Made by a program: the position numbers and the translations under genes | The notes under the pieces: generated by a model | Seen by the model: only the letters and a program-made list of their open reading frames with translations | What the model was told of the DNA's origin: nothing | Databases searched by the model: none | Part shown: piece by piece, positions 54,885 to 63,045 of the stretch | Layout: each line of letters opens with the position of its first letter | How positions within the stretch are numbered: position 1 is the stretch's first letter | Assembly: GCF_023101665.1 (NCBI RefSeq) | Contig: NZ_CP082161.1 | Location: 6,944,001-7,008,000, forward strand | DNA: 64,000 bases | Reading direction: 5' to 3' | Source of the DNA: Bradyrhizobium sp. 195 | Lineage (GTDB): Bacteria; Pseudomonadota; Alphaproteobacteria; Rhizobiales; Xanthobacteraceae

Positions 54885-55139
54885 ATGCTCGACGAGAAAT
54901 CAGCGCGCCGTGGCAGCACATTGCCGCCATCGTTGCCGCCGCGAGGCTTATCGCGCGTTCAAGCCGCAGAATGGGTGGGGGTTAGCCCCTCAACGTTCGA
55001 CAAAATGGTCGCCGACCGACAAATGCCTCGCCCTAAAAGGATCGGGGGACGCGTGATTTGGGACCTGAAACAACTTGACTGCGCTTTCACGGCACTCGAC
55101 GATGACGGGGAAAACGAATGGGACAGGGACCTTCGCTGA
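54885..55139 (+). CDS. AlpA/excisionase-like helix-turn-helix protein
   Basis: An 84-residue protein with GLSRVQAAEWVGVSPSTFDK as the helix-turn-helix and MPRPKRIGGRVIWDLKQLDC as the wing, the pattern of AlpA/Xis-type regulators. It lies directly upstream of and overlaps the integrase gene by 22 bases, as recombination directionality factors often do. It should bend att DNA for excision. Confidence 0.85.
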   Translation: MLDEKSARRGSTLPPSLPPRGLSRVQAAEWVGVSPSTFDKMVADRQMPRPKRIGGRVIWDLKQLDCAFTALDDDGENEWDRDLR

Positions 55140-56179
55140 GCATGCGCGTGGCGCTTAAGTACATCTGCGAGGATGTTGACCGACATGGCAACGTCCGCTG
55201 CTACGTTCGCGCCCCCGGCAAGCGCAAGGTGCGCATCCGCGCACTGCCCGGCACCCCCGAGTTCATGGAAGAATATCAGGCTGCGATTGCGACGGCTGCT
55301 GAGGCGCCGCTGCGGCAGGCCGCCGAGGCGAAGCGCGGATCGTTCCGCTATCTCTGTATTCGCTATTATTCGAGCGCGACTTACAAAGCGCTGGATATCA
55401 GTACCCGCAACTGGCAGCGCCGCGCGCTCGACGAGATTGCGCAAGACCACGGGTCTAAGCAGGTCGCAACAATGCAGGCGCGTCACGTGCGCAGGCTTCG
55501 CGACGCAAAGGCAGAGACGCCGGCGGCAGCGAACCAGCGCCTGAAAGCGCTGCGCGCATTGTTTTCGTGGGCGACTGAGGCCGAAGAAACAACGGTCAAT
55601 CCGACACTCGGCGTTAAGAAACTCAAGTATCGGTCGGATGGACATCACACTTGGACCAATGACGAGATTCAGAAGTATTACGAGCGGCACCCGCTCGGGT
55701 CGCAGGCGCGGCTTGCGCTCGACTTGTTGCGGTTTACGACCGGCCGCCGCGAGGATGCGCCTCGCCTCGGGCGGCAACACACGCGGGATGGTCGTGTGCG
55801 CTTCCGCCAAGCCAAGAATGAGCATCGCAATCCGGTGGACATCGACATCCCGTTGCATCCCGCGCTCGCCGAGAGCATCGCGGCGGCGAAGGCTGTGAGC
55901 AACATGACGTTCCTAATCACCGAGTTTGGCAAACCGTTCACGGCCAACGGGTTCGGGAATAAATTCAAGGATTGGTGCCGCCAAGCTGGTCTCCCGCATT
56001 GTTCGGCGCACGGTATCCGAAAGGCGACGTTGACGGCGCTTGCCGAGGCGGGGGCAACGCCGCACGAGATCATGGCGGTTGGCGGACATCGTTCCCTTGA
56101 GGAGGTCGAGCGCTACACCAAGGCTGTGAGTCGAAAGAAAACAGCTGACACCGCCATGCAGAAGCTTCAACGCGGCTAG
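55118..56179 (+). CDS. int: Tyrosine recombinase (phage-type integrase)
   Basis: A 353-residue integrase. The N-terminal arm-binding and core-binding parts precede the catalytic domain, which shows the Arg in FTTGRREDAPRLG, the HxxR box in CSAHGIRKATLTALAEAG, the late His in AVGGHRSLEEV and the nucleophile Tyr in ERYTKAV. It catalyses integration at the tRNA-Glu att core about one kilobase downstream. The ATG with GGGGA six bases upstream was chosen; an ATG eight codons later is also possible. It overlaps the AlpA-like gene. Confidence 0.93.
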   Translation: MGQGPSLSMRVALKYICEDVDRHGNVRCYVRAPGKRKVRIRALPGTPEFMEEYQAAIATAAEAPLRQAAEAKRGSFRYLCIRYYSSATYKALDISTRNWQRRALDEIAQDHGSKQVATMQARHVRRLRDAKAETPAAANQRLKALRALFSWATEAEETTVNPTLGVKKLKYRSDGHHTWTNDEIQKYYERHPLGSQARLALDLLRFTTGRREDAPRLGRQHTRDGRVRFRQAKNEHRNPVDIDIPLHPALAESIAAAKAVSNMTFLITEFGKPFTANGFGNKFKDWCRQAGLPHCSAHGIRKATLTALAEAGATPHEIMAVGGHRSLEEVERYTKAVSRKKTADTAMQKLQRG

Positions 56180-56183
56180 ATCA

Positions 56184-57071
56184 TCATAATCTTCGCGTTT
56201 CGGTAGCGAGCAAAACTGCGCTTTCGCCTCCGCCGATTCCCGATGGCGCTGCCACGATGTCAGTTGCCTTTGAAGCGGCGCTTATCAGATTCAAAGCCGC
56301 CGCTGAAGCCAAGCCGGGGTCAACGTCGGCTACCTTCGATTTCCCGACGAGATCAAAATAGTCCTGGGTGAGAAACTGCTGTCCTACGCCCGCAATAACA
56401 TGTTGCTGATAATAGGGGACTTCGCCGAACGGCAATATCTGGCGATCACTATGAAGGTGAAAGCTATCTCCCCGGATCGTTGTTGCGGCCGTTACGGGCA
56501 AAGGTTGCAAGCCGAAGTTGCCAACAGGGTCTAGCTTGACCGCGAGGCTTAGAAGTTTGCTGGTTTGAGTGTCGGGCTCGAACTCTGCAAATATGATCTG
56601 CGCAATCTCAGTGCCGAAAAAGGGGTTGAGATTTCCAGCTTTAATGTACGGCACAATAGATTCGTAGATGTGGTCGGTTAGCGCCGCCCAATCCAACTCC
56701 GCAAACGGAGCGCTGGTGCTGTCCAGGAATTCGAGTGCCGATCGGCCGAAATCGATCGGCGCTCGATTTTTCGCGAGGTAGTCGCACAGATCGGTTTTGG
56801 GGATGTTTGAAGTGTTTTGGAGGGTGATATTGCCCGTCACGACAACAGCCGTACGCGGCCTGCGGGGTAGCAGGATTTTGTTTATCCCGTCACAGAAGAT
56901 GCCGCCGGGCGATTGGCGCATGTCCGCAGCGATCACCAAGCCGCCGCGAGTAGGAACGAAGATAGCCAGCGTTCCGCCGGCTCCGGAAAATTGGACGTAG
57001 CCCTGCTCCACGCAACCCATCGCTACCACCGAAATCAACGCTAAGGATGCATTGACAACAAGATGCCCCAT
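56184..57071 (-). CDS. Proteasome-fold (Ntn-hydrolase-like) hypothetical protein
   Basis: A 295-residue protein with a hydrophobic N-terminal helix (VNASLALISVVAMG-Cys), possibly a lipoprotein or signal anchor. The segment GGTLAIFVPTRGGLVIAADM, with GINKILL following, resembles beta-strands of proteasome-like Ntn hydrolases (GTT...AADxR...DKI). No free Thr/Ser/Cys nucleophile at an N terminus is proven. It is transcribed opposite to the integrase and lies between it and the right att site. An ATG was preferred over the TTG at 57158, whose extension covers a likely integrase arm site. Confidence 0.6.
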   Translation of the reverse strand: MGHLVVNASLALISVVAMGCVEQGYVQFSGAGGTLAIFVPTRGGLVIAADMRQSPGGIFCDGINKILLPRRPRTAVVVTGNITLQNTSNIPKTDLCDYLAKNRAPIDFGRSALEFLDSTSAPFAELDWAALTDHIYESIVPYIKAGNLNPFFGTEIAQIIFAEFEPDTQTSKLLSLAVKLDPVGNFGLQPLPVTAATTIRGDSFHLHSDRQILPFGEVPYYQQHVIAGVGQQFLTQDYFDLVGKSKVADVDPGLASAAALNLISAASKATDIVAAPSGIGGGESAVLLATETRRL

Positions 57072-57103
57072 CAAGTGGCTTGGTCCAAACCAGAAACTAT
57101 CGC

Positions 57104-57130
57104 TGTCCCACCGAAATGGGAGGTGGGACA
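57104..57130. promoter_or_regulatory. Inverted repeat, candidate integrase arm site at the right end
   Basis: TGTCCCACC and GGTGGGACA form a perfect 9-bp inverted repeat with a 9-base spacer, 44 bases from the right att core. The 9-mer GGTGGGACA recurs near the left core at 45695. Confidence 0.5.
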
Positions 57131-57174
57131 AAAATCCCAATAAATGGAGCAAAATCAACGTCTAAAAATTCAGA

Positions 57175-57191
57175 TGGCGCTCCCTAGGGGA
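57175..57191. other. attR-type 17-bp direct repeat (3' end of tRNA-Glu)
   Basis: The same 17 bases as at 45642-45658, forming the 3' acceptor-stem and T-arm end of the tRNA-Glu gene. Integration leaves the tRNA gene intact. Confidence 0.92.
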
Positions 57192-57249
57192 ATCGAACCC
57201 CTGTTTCAGCCTTGAGAGGGCCGCGTCCTAACCGCTAGACGAAGGGAGC
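57175..57249 (-). tRNA. tRNA-Glu (anticodon CUC)
   Basis: The transcribed strand has a 7-bp acceptor stem GCTCCCT/AGGGAGC with discriminator G and encoded CCA. It shows the D-loop (GTCTAGCGGTTAGGAC), an anticodon stem CGGCC/GGCTG with loop CTCTCAA giving CUC, and T arm CAGGGGTTCGATTCCCCTA. The 3' end is the integration site of the adjacent element. Confidence 0.97.
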
Positions 57250-57306
57250 GTGAGGGCTAGCCAATAGCCTCGAAATTTGTCCGCCGCAAGGACCCCGACG
57301 GGCCTT

Positions 57307-57651
57307 TTAGGGCTCATTGGCGAATTTCAGCCTTCCGGCCGGCTTCAGGGTATGGGCGTCGAAGGTGCGGATCTCGACGACCCCGCCGAGATCCAGCGTG
57401 ACCACGAGGCGGTCGCCGGCGACCCCGGTCGCGACGATTTTGGCGCCCTTGGGCAGCGTGGCGGTGACGTCGCTGGCCGCCTCAGTCGCCCTTCCCTCCG
57501 ACTTGAAAAGGCGGTAGCCCACCGCGATCAGCACGGCGCAGATCCCCAGCGCCGTGGTCAACCCCGCGATCAGCATCATCCGCCGCACCCGCGCGAACAG
57601 CGCGGCCTGCTCGGGGGTCGGTTCGGGAACAGCGGTATCAGACGTCGTCAT
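57307..57651 (-). CDS. Small single-pass membrane protein, unknown function
   Basis: A 114-residue protein with one transmembrane helix (MMLIAGLTTALGICAVLIAV, about residues 25-44), a cytoplasmic N terminus (PTPEQAALFARVRR) and a periplasmic beta-rich tail (KGAKIVATGVAGDRLVVTLD). It is divergent from rluD, with overlapping starts. No family is assigned, but the compact design suggests a conserved alphaproteobacterial protein. Confidence 0.8.
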   Translation of the reverse strand: MTTSDTAVPEPTPEQAALFARVRRMMLIAGLTTALGICAVLIAVGYRLFKSEGRATEAASDVTATLPKGAKIVATGVAGDRLVVTLDLGGVVEIRTFDAHTLKPAGRLKFANEP

Positions 57652-58657
57652 GGAAAGCTCAGGCTCTGCGCAAAGGTTGGAGGTTGTCGTTGCCGGCGAC
57701 GAGGGTTCGGTCCGGCTCGACCGCGTGCTGGCGGCGCGTCTGCCGGAGCTGTCGCGATCGAGGCTGAAAGCCCTGATCCTGGCGGGCGCGGTACACCTGA
57801 AGGCCTCCGCGGTCCGCGACCCCGCTTATCACGTCGCATCCGGCGATACGATCATAATCGACGTGCCGGAGGCGGCTCCGCCGGAGCCGAAGGGGGAGGA
57901 TATCGCCCTCGATATCGTGTTCGAGGACGACGACATCGTCGTTCTCAACAAGCCGAAGGGGCTGGTGGTGCATCCCGCCGCCGGCCACGAGACCGGCACG
58001 CTGGTAAATGCGCTGATCGCCCATTGCGGCACCTCACTCTCGGGCATCGGCGGGGTGCGCCGGCCCGGCATCGTGCACCGGCTCGACAAGGACACGACCG
58101 GGCTGATGGTGGTCGCCAAGAACGACCTCGCCCACGCCTCGCTGACCGCGCAATTCGCCGACCACGGCCGCACCGGCGAGATGCGCCGCGGCTACATGGC
58201 CTTCGCCTGGGGCCTGCCGGGCCGGCATCGCGGCACCGTCGATGCGCCGATCGACCGCCATCCGCATGCGCGCGAGAAGATGGCGGTGCGCCAGGGCGGC
58301 CGCGAGGCGGTGACGCATTGGGACGTCGTGGAGAGCTTTGCCGGGCGCGACGGCAAGCCGATTGCGACGCTGCTCGCCTGCGAGCTCGAGACCGGGCGCA
58401 CCCACCAGATCCGCGTCCACCTCGCCCATATCGGCCATCCCCTAATGGGCGATGCGGTCTATGGCCCGCATTTCAAGACCAAGGCGAACCAGCTTGGCCC
58501 GGAATCGCAAGCTGCTTTGGCAGCGCTGGGGCGGCAGGCCCTGCATTCGTATTTGCTGGTATTGGAGCACCCGAGGACCGGAGAATTACTCCACTGGGAG
58601 GCGCCTTTGCCGGAGGATTTGCTTCTCCTTCAGGGCGCGCTGAAAGCGGCGCAATGA
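57650..58657 (+). CDS. rluD: RluA/RluD family 23S rRNA pseudouridine synthase
   Basis: A 335-residue enzyme. An S4 RNA-binding domain lies at the N terminus (RLDRVLAARLPELSRSRLKA). The catalytic Asp is in the motif HRLDKDTTG near residue 145, and GRTHQIRVHLAHIGHPLMGD is the usual C-terminal motif. It makes pseudouridines in 23S rRNA helix 69 in E. coli; assignment to RluD rests on size and S4 domain. Its ATG overlaps the divergent membrane protein start by two bases. The rpoH gene follows in the same direction. Confidence 0.9.
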   Translation: MESSGSAQRLEVVVAGDEGSVRLDRVLAARLPELSRSRLKALILAGAVHLKASAVRDPAYHVASGDTIIIDVPEAAPPEPKGEDIALDIVFEDDDIVVLNKPKGLVVHPAAGHETGTLVNALIAHCGTSLSGIGGVRRPGIVHRLDKDTTGLMVVAKNDLAHASLTAQFADHGRTGEMRRGYMAFAWGLPGRHRGTVDAPIDRHPHAREKMAVRQGGREAVTHWDVVESFAGRDGKPIATLLACELETGRTHQIRVHLAHIGHPLMGDAVYGPHFKTKANQLGPESQAALAALGRQALHSYLLVLEHPRTGELLHWEAPLPEDLLLLQGALKAAQ

Positions 58658-58745
58658 CGCAGGAGCTTTAAGAAAAGCGTTACATTACAAAAGATTATAG
58701 CTGCCACACGGGGACGTGACGTCAGCAATCCTTCCCTTTTTGACC

Positions 58746-58755
58746 CCCCATGGGG
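58746..58755. promoter_or_regulatory. Palindrome in the rpoH upstream region
   Basis: CCCCATGGGG is a perfect 10-bp dyad 120 bases before the rpoH ATG and is followed by TATATT, a plausible -10 element. The 219-base gap between rluD and rpoH is otherwise free of genes. Which sigma factor uses it is not clear. Confidence 0.35.
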
Positions 58756-58876
58756 TATATTGCGCCTGCGTTGGAAATGACCAACGCGGAACATCGCAGC
58801 TACGGCCGGCTTTAACACAGCGGTCGTCTGCCTGGCCCGCCGCTATCGGGGGCCTGAACCTTTGGAGGGCTTCAGT

Positions 58877-59776
58877 ATGGCCCGTACCGCTGCTTTGCCG
58901 GTCCTCAATGGAGAATCCGGCCTTTCCCGTTACCTCGCCGAGATCCGCAAGTTCCCGATGCTGGAACCTCAGCAGGAATACATGCTCGCCAAGCGTTGGC
59001 GCGAACATGACGATCGCGACGCGGCGCACCAACTCGTCACCAGCCATCTCCGGCTCGTGGCCAAGATCGCCATGGGCTATCGCGGCTACGGCTTGCCGAT
59101 TTCCGAGGTCGTCTCGGAAGGCAATGTCGGCCTGATGCAGGCGGTCAAGCGCTTCGAGCCCGAGAAGGGCTTTCGTCTCGCCACCTACGCGATGTGGTGG
59201 ATCAAGGCGTCGATTCAAGAGTACATCCTGCGTTCCTGGTCGCTCGTGAAGATGGGCACCACCGCGAACCAGAAGAAGCTGTTCTTCAACCTGCGCAAGG
59301 CGAAGAGCAAGATCAACGCGCTGGACGAAGGCGATCTGCGCCCCGACCAGGTGAAGATCATTGCCAAGCGCCTCGGCGTCACCGATCAGGACGTGATCGA
59401 CATGAACCGCCGCCTCGGCGGCGATGCCTCGCTGAACGCGCCGATCCGCGACGACGGCGAAGCCGGCGAATGGCAGGACTGGCTGGTCGACAATACGCCC
59501 AACCAGGAAGCCATGCTGGCCGAGCACGAGGAATATGACGAACGCCGTGACGCGCTGAACGGCGCCATGGGCGTGCTCAACCCGCGCGAACGCCGCATCT
59601 TCGAGGCCCGCCGCCTCGCCGATGAGCCGATGACGCTGGAAGACCTCGCCGCCGAGTTCGGCGTGTCGCGCGAGCGCGTCCGCCAGATCGAGGTCCGCGC
59701 CTTCGAGAAGGTGCAGTCCGCGGTCAAGGGCACGATCGCAAGGGCCGAACAGGCCGCGCTGGAAGCCGCGCATTAA
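58877..59776 (+). CDS. rpoH: RNA polymerase sigma-32 type heat-shock sigma factor
   Basis: A 299-residue sigma factor. Region 2 has LRLVAKIAMGYRGYGLPISE, the RpoH box QKKLFFNLRKAK (about residue 131) that distinguishes RpoH from other sigma factors, and region 4 has LEDLAAEFGVSRERVRQIEV. It directs RNA polymerase to heat-shock promoters. GGAGGG lies eight bases upstream of the ATG; an earlier ATG five codons up is less likely. Alphaproteobacteria often have several RpoH copies; number here is not known. A strong terminator follows. Confidence 0.95.
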   Translation: MARTAALPVLNGESGLSRYLAEIRKFPMLEPQQEYMLAKRWREHDDRDAAHQLVTSHLRLVAKIAMGYRGYGLPISEVVSEGNVGLMQAVKRFEPEKGFRLATYAMWWIKASIQEYILRSWSLVKMGTTANQKKLFFNLRKAKSKINALDEGDLRPDQVKIIAKRLGVTDQDVIDMNRRLGGDASLNAPIRDDGEAGEWQDWLVDNTPNQEAMLAEHEEYDERRDALNGAMGVLNPRERRIFEARRLADEPMTLEDLAAEFGVSRERVRQIEVRAFEKVQSAVKGTIARAEQAALEAAH

Positions 59777-59821
59777 GCGGAGCGTTTCCGCGGCAAGAGA
59801 TTGGCGGATCGAAAAAGACAG

Positions 59822-59848
59822 AAAGCCGGCGGCAACGCCGGCTTTTTT
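59822..59848 (+). terminator. rpoH terminator
   Basis: AAAGCCGGC and GCCGGCTTT form a stem with a short loop, followed by TTTTT. It lies 45 bases after the rpoH stop. Confidence 0.88.
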
Positions 59849-59880
59849 GTTGGCTGATGAGAAGCGCCGCTCCACACGCG

Positions 59881-59998
59881 GTGTCATGCCCCGGCTCGAA
59901 CGGGGCATCCAGTACGCCGCAGCGGTTGTGGTCGCCGCGGGATCTCCAATGCGCGCCTCTGGAATACTGGATCGCCCGGTTGAACCGGGCGATGACAG
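59881..59998. repeat. REP-like palindromic element, family C copy 2
   Basis: It has the arms ATCCAGTACGCCG and ATACTGGATCGCCCGG and ends GATGACAG, like 16362-16466. It sits between rpoH and the next gene. Confidence 0.82.
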
Positions 59999-60133
59999 CA
60001 GTGGTTGTGGTTGTCGTGCGAGAATCACACTCTCCTCGTCCCGGCCGACATAGAACCAAGCTCGCCTTGAACCCCCGCGTCCGGTCACCCGACCCAACAT
60101 GATCAGGCCGACAGCATCGATAGGACACCCACC

Positions 60134-60475
60134 GTGTCGATCATCCTGCAATCCACCGTCGGCGGCTTCGAAGCCCAGTTCATGCGCAAGCTGCCGCTGG
60201 TCGAGCAGGCGATGCGCGAGCACGGACTGGAGCCGTCGGAGTTCGTGATCTCCAAGGACTATGCGGGCACGGCGACGATCCCGCTGATGGGTCCCTTCTT
60301 CTATAGCTACAGCGTGTTCTTCGGCGATGAGCAATTCACCGTCACCGAGCCGAACGACATGGTGTTCCTGGATTACTTCTTCAAACGCGTGCTGGCCGTG
60401 GACGAACCGCCCGAGCTGCCGCGCCGGCCGGGATTGATCCGGCAGCTGTTCGGCTGGATGGCGCAGGCGGTGTGA
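60134..60475 (+). CDS. Hypothetical protein, 113 residues
   Basis: The protein has VGGFEAQFMRKLPLVEQAMR, a beta-rich GTATIPLMGPFFYSYSVFFG region with several Phe and Tyr and a C-terminal basic PELPRRPGLIRQLFGWMAQ. No signal peptide or known family is seen. Start and reading frame fit codon use. It stands alone between repeats, so its role is open. Confidence 0.75.
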   Translation: MSIILQSTVGGFEAQFMRKLPLVEQAMREHGLEPSEFVISKDYAGTATIPLMGPFFYSYSVFFGDEQFTVTEPNDMVFLDYFFKRVLAVDEPPELPRRPGLIRQLFGWMAQAV

Positions 60476-60530
60476 TCTTCCCCTCGCCCGTTGTGGGAGA
60501 CGGGTGACGGTTCTCTCCGCGTGTCCGAAT

Positions 60531-60626
60531 TCGTAGGGTGGGCAAAGGCGCGCTGGCGCCGTGCCCACGAATTCTCTCCAGTTACATGCAAATGGTGGGC
60601 ACGCTTCGCTTTGCCCACTCTACGGC
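60531..60626. repeat. Inverted repeat element (family F)
   Basis: CGTAGGGTGGGCAAAG at the left and CTTTGCCCACTCTACG at the right are imperfect complements, with GTGCCCACGAATTC and AATGGTGGGCACG inside. It lies between two genes, near another REP-like element. Confidence 0.75.
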
Positions 60627-60650
60627 TTGCGTTACCCCCGAAGGATACCC

Positions 60651-60746
60651 CTCATCCGGCGCCATAGCCGAAGCTTCGCTTCGGCGTTCTCAATAACGGC
60701 GGCCGAAGGCCGCCTATGCCACCTTCTTCCGCAAGGGGAAAAGGAA
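60651..60746. repeat. REP-like element near the amidase gene (family G)
   Basis: It contains CCGAAGCTTCGCTTCGG and GGCGGCCGAAGGCCGCC palindromes and begins CCCCTCATCCGGCGCC, ending CCTTCTTCCGCAAGGGG. It resembles parts of the element at 25908-26064. No gene is inside. Confidence 0.7.
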
Positions 60747-60766
60747 GTGCACCGTCACCGCTAACT

Positions 60767-61393
60767 CTATTCCCCCCACACCCGCGCCAGGGTCGCGAGC
60801 CAGCAGCCTTCGCAGTAGCGCGCGTCCTTGTAGTCGATCCAATTGTGGGCATAGACGCGCTCGAGCGGGATGCCGTAGCGCGCGCGCAGCAGCTTGACGA
60901 GGATCTTCCACGTCGCGACCTGCGCCTCCGTGGGGCCTGCCGCGACATCGGGATAGTTGCCTGCGAACTCGACGCCGATCGAGTTGTCGCGCACGACCTG
61001 GCGGTAGGTCGAGCTGTTGTCGATGTACTTGTTGTCGTTGCGGTTGGCGCCGTCGCCATGGGTCGGCACCAGGTTTTCCGCGACCGCCCAATAGACCGTG
61101 CCGTCGGTCTCGACCCACACCGTGACGCCGCGCCGCGTCGGGGCCTTCGCTTGCGCTTGCGCGCCGCCGCGCGCCGAGCCCGCCGGCCCTTCGGTCTGGT
61201 GCACGATGATGTTGCGCCAGGGTTTTGCGTCGCGGACGTCGCCCCATGGCGCCAACCAGACCATCTTCAGGCCGGGGATGTCGGGCGTGCCGGTGGCGCG
61301 CGCGAGCTTTGCCAGTTCGGCATCCTCGGCAATGGCGGGGACGATCAGACAGAGAGCGGCGAGAACGGCTACGAGCAGGCGAGATATCATCAT
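60767..61393 (-). CDS. N-acetylmuramoyl-L-alanine amidase (Amidase_2/AmpD-like)
   Basis: A 208-residue exported amidase with signal peptide MMISRLLVAVLAALCLIVPA, cleaved near AIA. The Amidase_2 domain has zinc ligands in NIIVHQTEGPAG and YAHNWIDYKD. IGVEFAGNYPDVAAGPTEAQ matches the family catalytic region with Glu. It cleaves the lactyl-peptide bond of peptidoglycan or muropeptides. A Gly/Ala-rich insertion (ARGGAQAQAKAPT) is unusual. It is codirectional with, but 24 bases away from, a diguanylate cyclase gene upstream. Confidence 0.88.
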   Translation of the reverse strand: MMISRLLVAVLAALCLIVPAIAEDAELAKLARATGTPDIPGLKMVWLAPWGDVRDAKPWRNIIVHQTEGPAGSARGGAQAQAKAPTRRGVTVWVETDGTVYWAVAENLVPTHGDGANRNDNKYIDNSSTYRQVVRDNSIGVEFAGNYPDVAAGPTEAQVATWKILVKLLRARYGIPLERVYAHNWIDYKDARYCEGCWLATLARVWGE

Positions 61394-61417
61394 CCGGATC
61401 CGATCACGGACGCTGGT

Positions 61418-62704
61418 CTAGCACGGCTCTAGGCGAATTTTGCGCGCGCCCTCGTGAGAATCGACCGGCTCGGGCGAGAGCGGCGGCGCCGGATCGTAGA
61501 CGGCAAAGTCGTTCTTGCCGTTCTTCTTGGCGGCGTAGAGCGCGTGGTCGGCGTTGGCCATCAGGCGGTCCGGGAATGAGCCAATGCCGCGATCCCATTG
61601 CGCGACGCCGATCGAGATCGCGATCGGGATCTCGTCGCCGGTGCAGGCCTCGGCATCCTGACGGCAGACCTCGAGCACACGGCGGGCGATCGCGGCGGCC
61701 TCGCGCAAGGACGAGGACGGCAGCACGACGCAGAACTCGTCGCCGCCGGTGCGGGCGAGCATGTCGCCGGGCCGCAGGCGCGTCTGCGCCATCAGGGTGA
61801 AGTGCTTCAGGCAGGTATCGCCGGCGGCATGGCCGTGGGTGTCGTTGATGGTCTTGAAGCCGTCGAGATCGATCACCAGCAGCGAGAACGGCGCACCATT
61901 GCGCTCGGAGCGGGCGCATTCCTCGGTCAGGCGCTGCAGCAGATGCCGCCGGTTGGCGACGCCGGTGAGATCGTCGAGCAGAGCGAGGTCGGCAACCTCG
62001 CCCCGCAGGCGGTCCATCGCCATCAGCAGAAAGCCGAAATTGAGCGTCATCGACAGAAACAGCAGCCCCAGCACCATGACGGCATGGGCCTGGCCGCCGG
62101 CCCGTGCCGAGAGATCGTGGCCGAGCAGATTGCCCACCGTGCGGGCAACAAGGATCGCGAGGATGGTGAGAATGACGATGCTGGACAGTCGTGCGCCCGG
62201 GCTGACGCGGCCCTCCGGCGGCGACAGCAGCAGATGCAGCGCCAGCGCCAGCGGCAAGGCCTGACCGAGCGTGTAGCTGAGCATGCGCATCTGCATGTGA
62301 TCGAAGCCGACCATGAAGACCACGACGCCGGCAAGGCTCAAGCCTCCCGTCGCCGTCATCAGGCGCCATGAGACCGGCCGGTCATAGAAGCGCTGAATGC
62401 CCATGGCGGCGAGGCAGCTCGCGGCGATCACACCGGCTGCGCCGAGCAGAAGCGGCAAGGGAGACGCGACGAACAGGCGGACCAGCGCCGTCATCGCCCC
62501 GATCGCGCCGACAAACGACGACGCCATCCAGAAGCGCGCGGCGGCGAATTTCGGATAGGACCGCGTCACGTAGGCCCAAATCACGCCGAGCGCCAGGAAG
62601 TTGACGACGAAGACGGTCCACAATGTCGGTACGTTCAGCATGGCGCGTGCGGCACGCGCAGCGTTGCGCTCCCCGTCCCTGCCAGCCGTCCGTCCATGAC
62701 CCAT
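61418..62704 (-). CDS. Membrane-bound diguanylate cyclase (GGDEF)
   Basis: A 428-residue protein. The first 225 residues carry about six hydrophobic helices (LWTVFVVNFLALGVIWAYV, for example), a sensory module of unknown ligand. The GGDEF domain begins at LLDDLTGVANRRH and has an intact active-site motif RTGGDEF. An inhibitory I-site RPGD lies five residues before it, so c-di-GMP can feed back. It is an active cyclase candidate. The start is an ATG; another ATG 21 codons in (MLNVPTL) is a fair alternative because the helix follows directly. Confidence 0.9.
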   Translation of the reverse strand: MGHGRTAGRDGERNAARAARAMLNVPTLWTVFVVNFLALGVIWAYVTRSYPKFAAARFWMASSFVGAIGAMTALVRLFVASPLPLLLGAAGVIAASCLAAMGIQRFYDRPVSWRLMTATGGLSLAGVVVFMVGFDHMQMRMLSYTLGQALPLALALHLLLSPPEGRVSPGARLSSIVILTILAILVARTVGNLLGHDLSARAGGQAHAVMVLGLLFLSMTLNFGFLLMAMDRLRGEVADLALLDDLTGVANRRHLLQRLTEECARSERNGAPFSLLVIDLDGFKTINDTHGHAAGDTCLKHFTLMAQTRLRPGDMLARTGGDEFCVVLPSSSLREAAAIARRVLEVCRQDAEACTGDEIPIAISIGVAQWDRGIGSFPDRLMANADHALYAAKKNGKNDFAVYDPAPPLSPEPVDSHEGARKIRLEPC

Positions 62705-63045
62705 CCCCGTTTTCTTGCGGAGAAGATGCCGCCGGTGCGCTTAACGGAGTCTCACCGCGATCTGCCAAAACGCGCCTTTGGTTTTGGATTCATGAACGGC
62801 GAAGGGCGATTGTCGGATCGTTAGGGATGTCGGCGGCGACGGCGCTTCGATGCCGCGATGCGGATTCGCGCACCAAAATCACCCGAAAATGCATCTGAGC
62901 TGTGGATAACGCGATGACACCGATGTGACAGCGCGGGGCAGAGACCTGCGAATCTGCTGAGTTTGTCGTCGAGGATGTTGCGAGGCTGGCCCTCCGCCGA
63001 GCATCCCTCGTGTCGCGTTCCACCATTAACCCTTAAGAGGATCCT
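62705..63045. other. Intergenic region, about 340 bp, no gene seen
   Basis: It separates the diguanylate cyclase from the small Lys-rich gene. No convincing protein or RNA gene is apparent, and no repeat family was recognised. The AAGAGGA ribosome site of the next gene lies at its right end. Confidence 0.5.

Larger units (their letters stand above)
45642..57191. mobile_element. 11.5-kb integrative element in tRNA-Glu(CUC), phage-satellite-like
   Basis: Both ends carry the 17-bp TGGCGCTCCCTAGGGGA, one of which is the 3' end of the tRNA-Glu gene. Inside are a tyrosine integrase and AlpA-like gene at the tRNA end, an SF3 helicase at the far end, a protease-capsid fusion, an MmeI-type R-M enzyme and a MerR-like regulator. 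Terminase, portal, tail and lysis genes are missing. It differs from flanks in lower GC, most clearly in the R-M gene. This gene content fits a phage satellite or a reduced prophage. Confidence 0.9.

Noticed and set aside
58685..60568. Open frame of 627 codons on the minus strand
   Set aside because: It covers rpoH in antisense and runs through REP elements and the next gene, so it cannot be a real gene.
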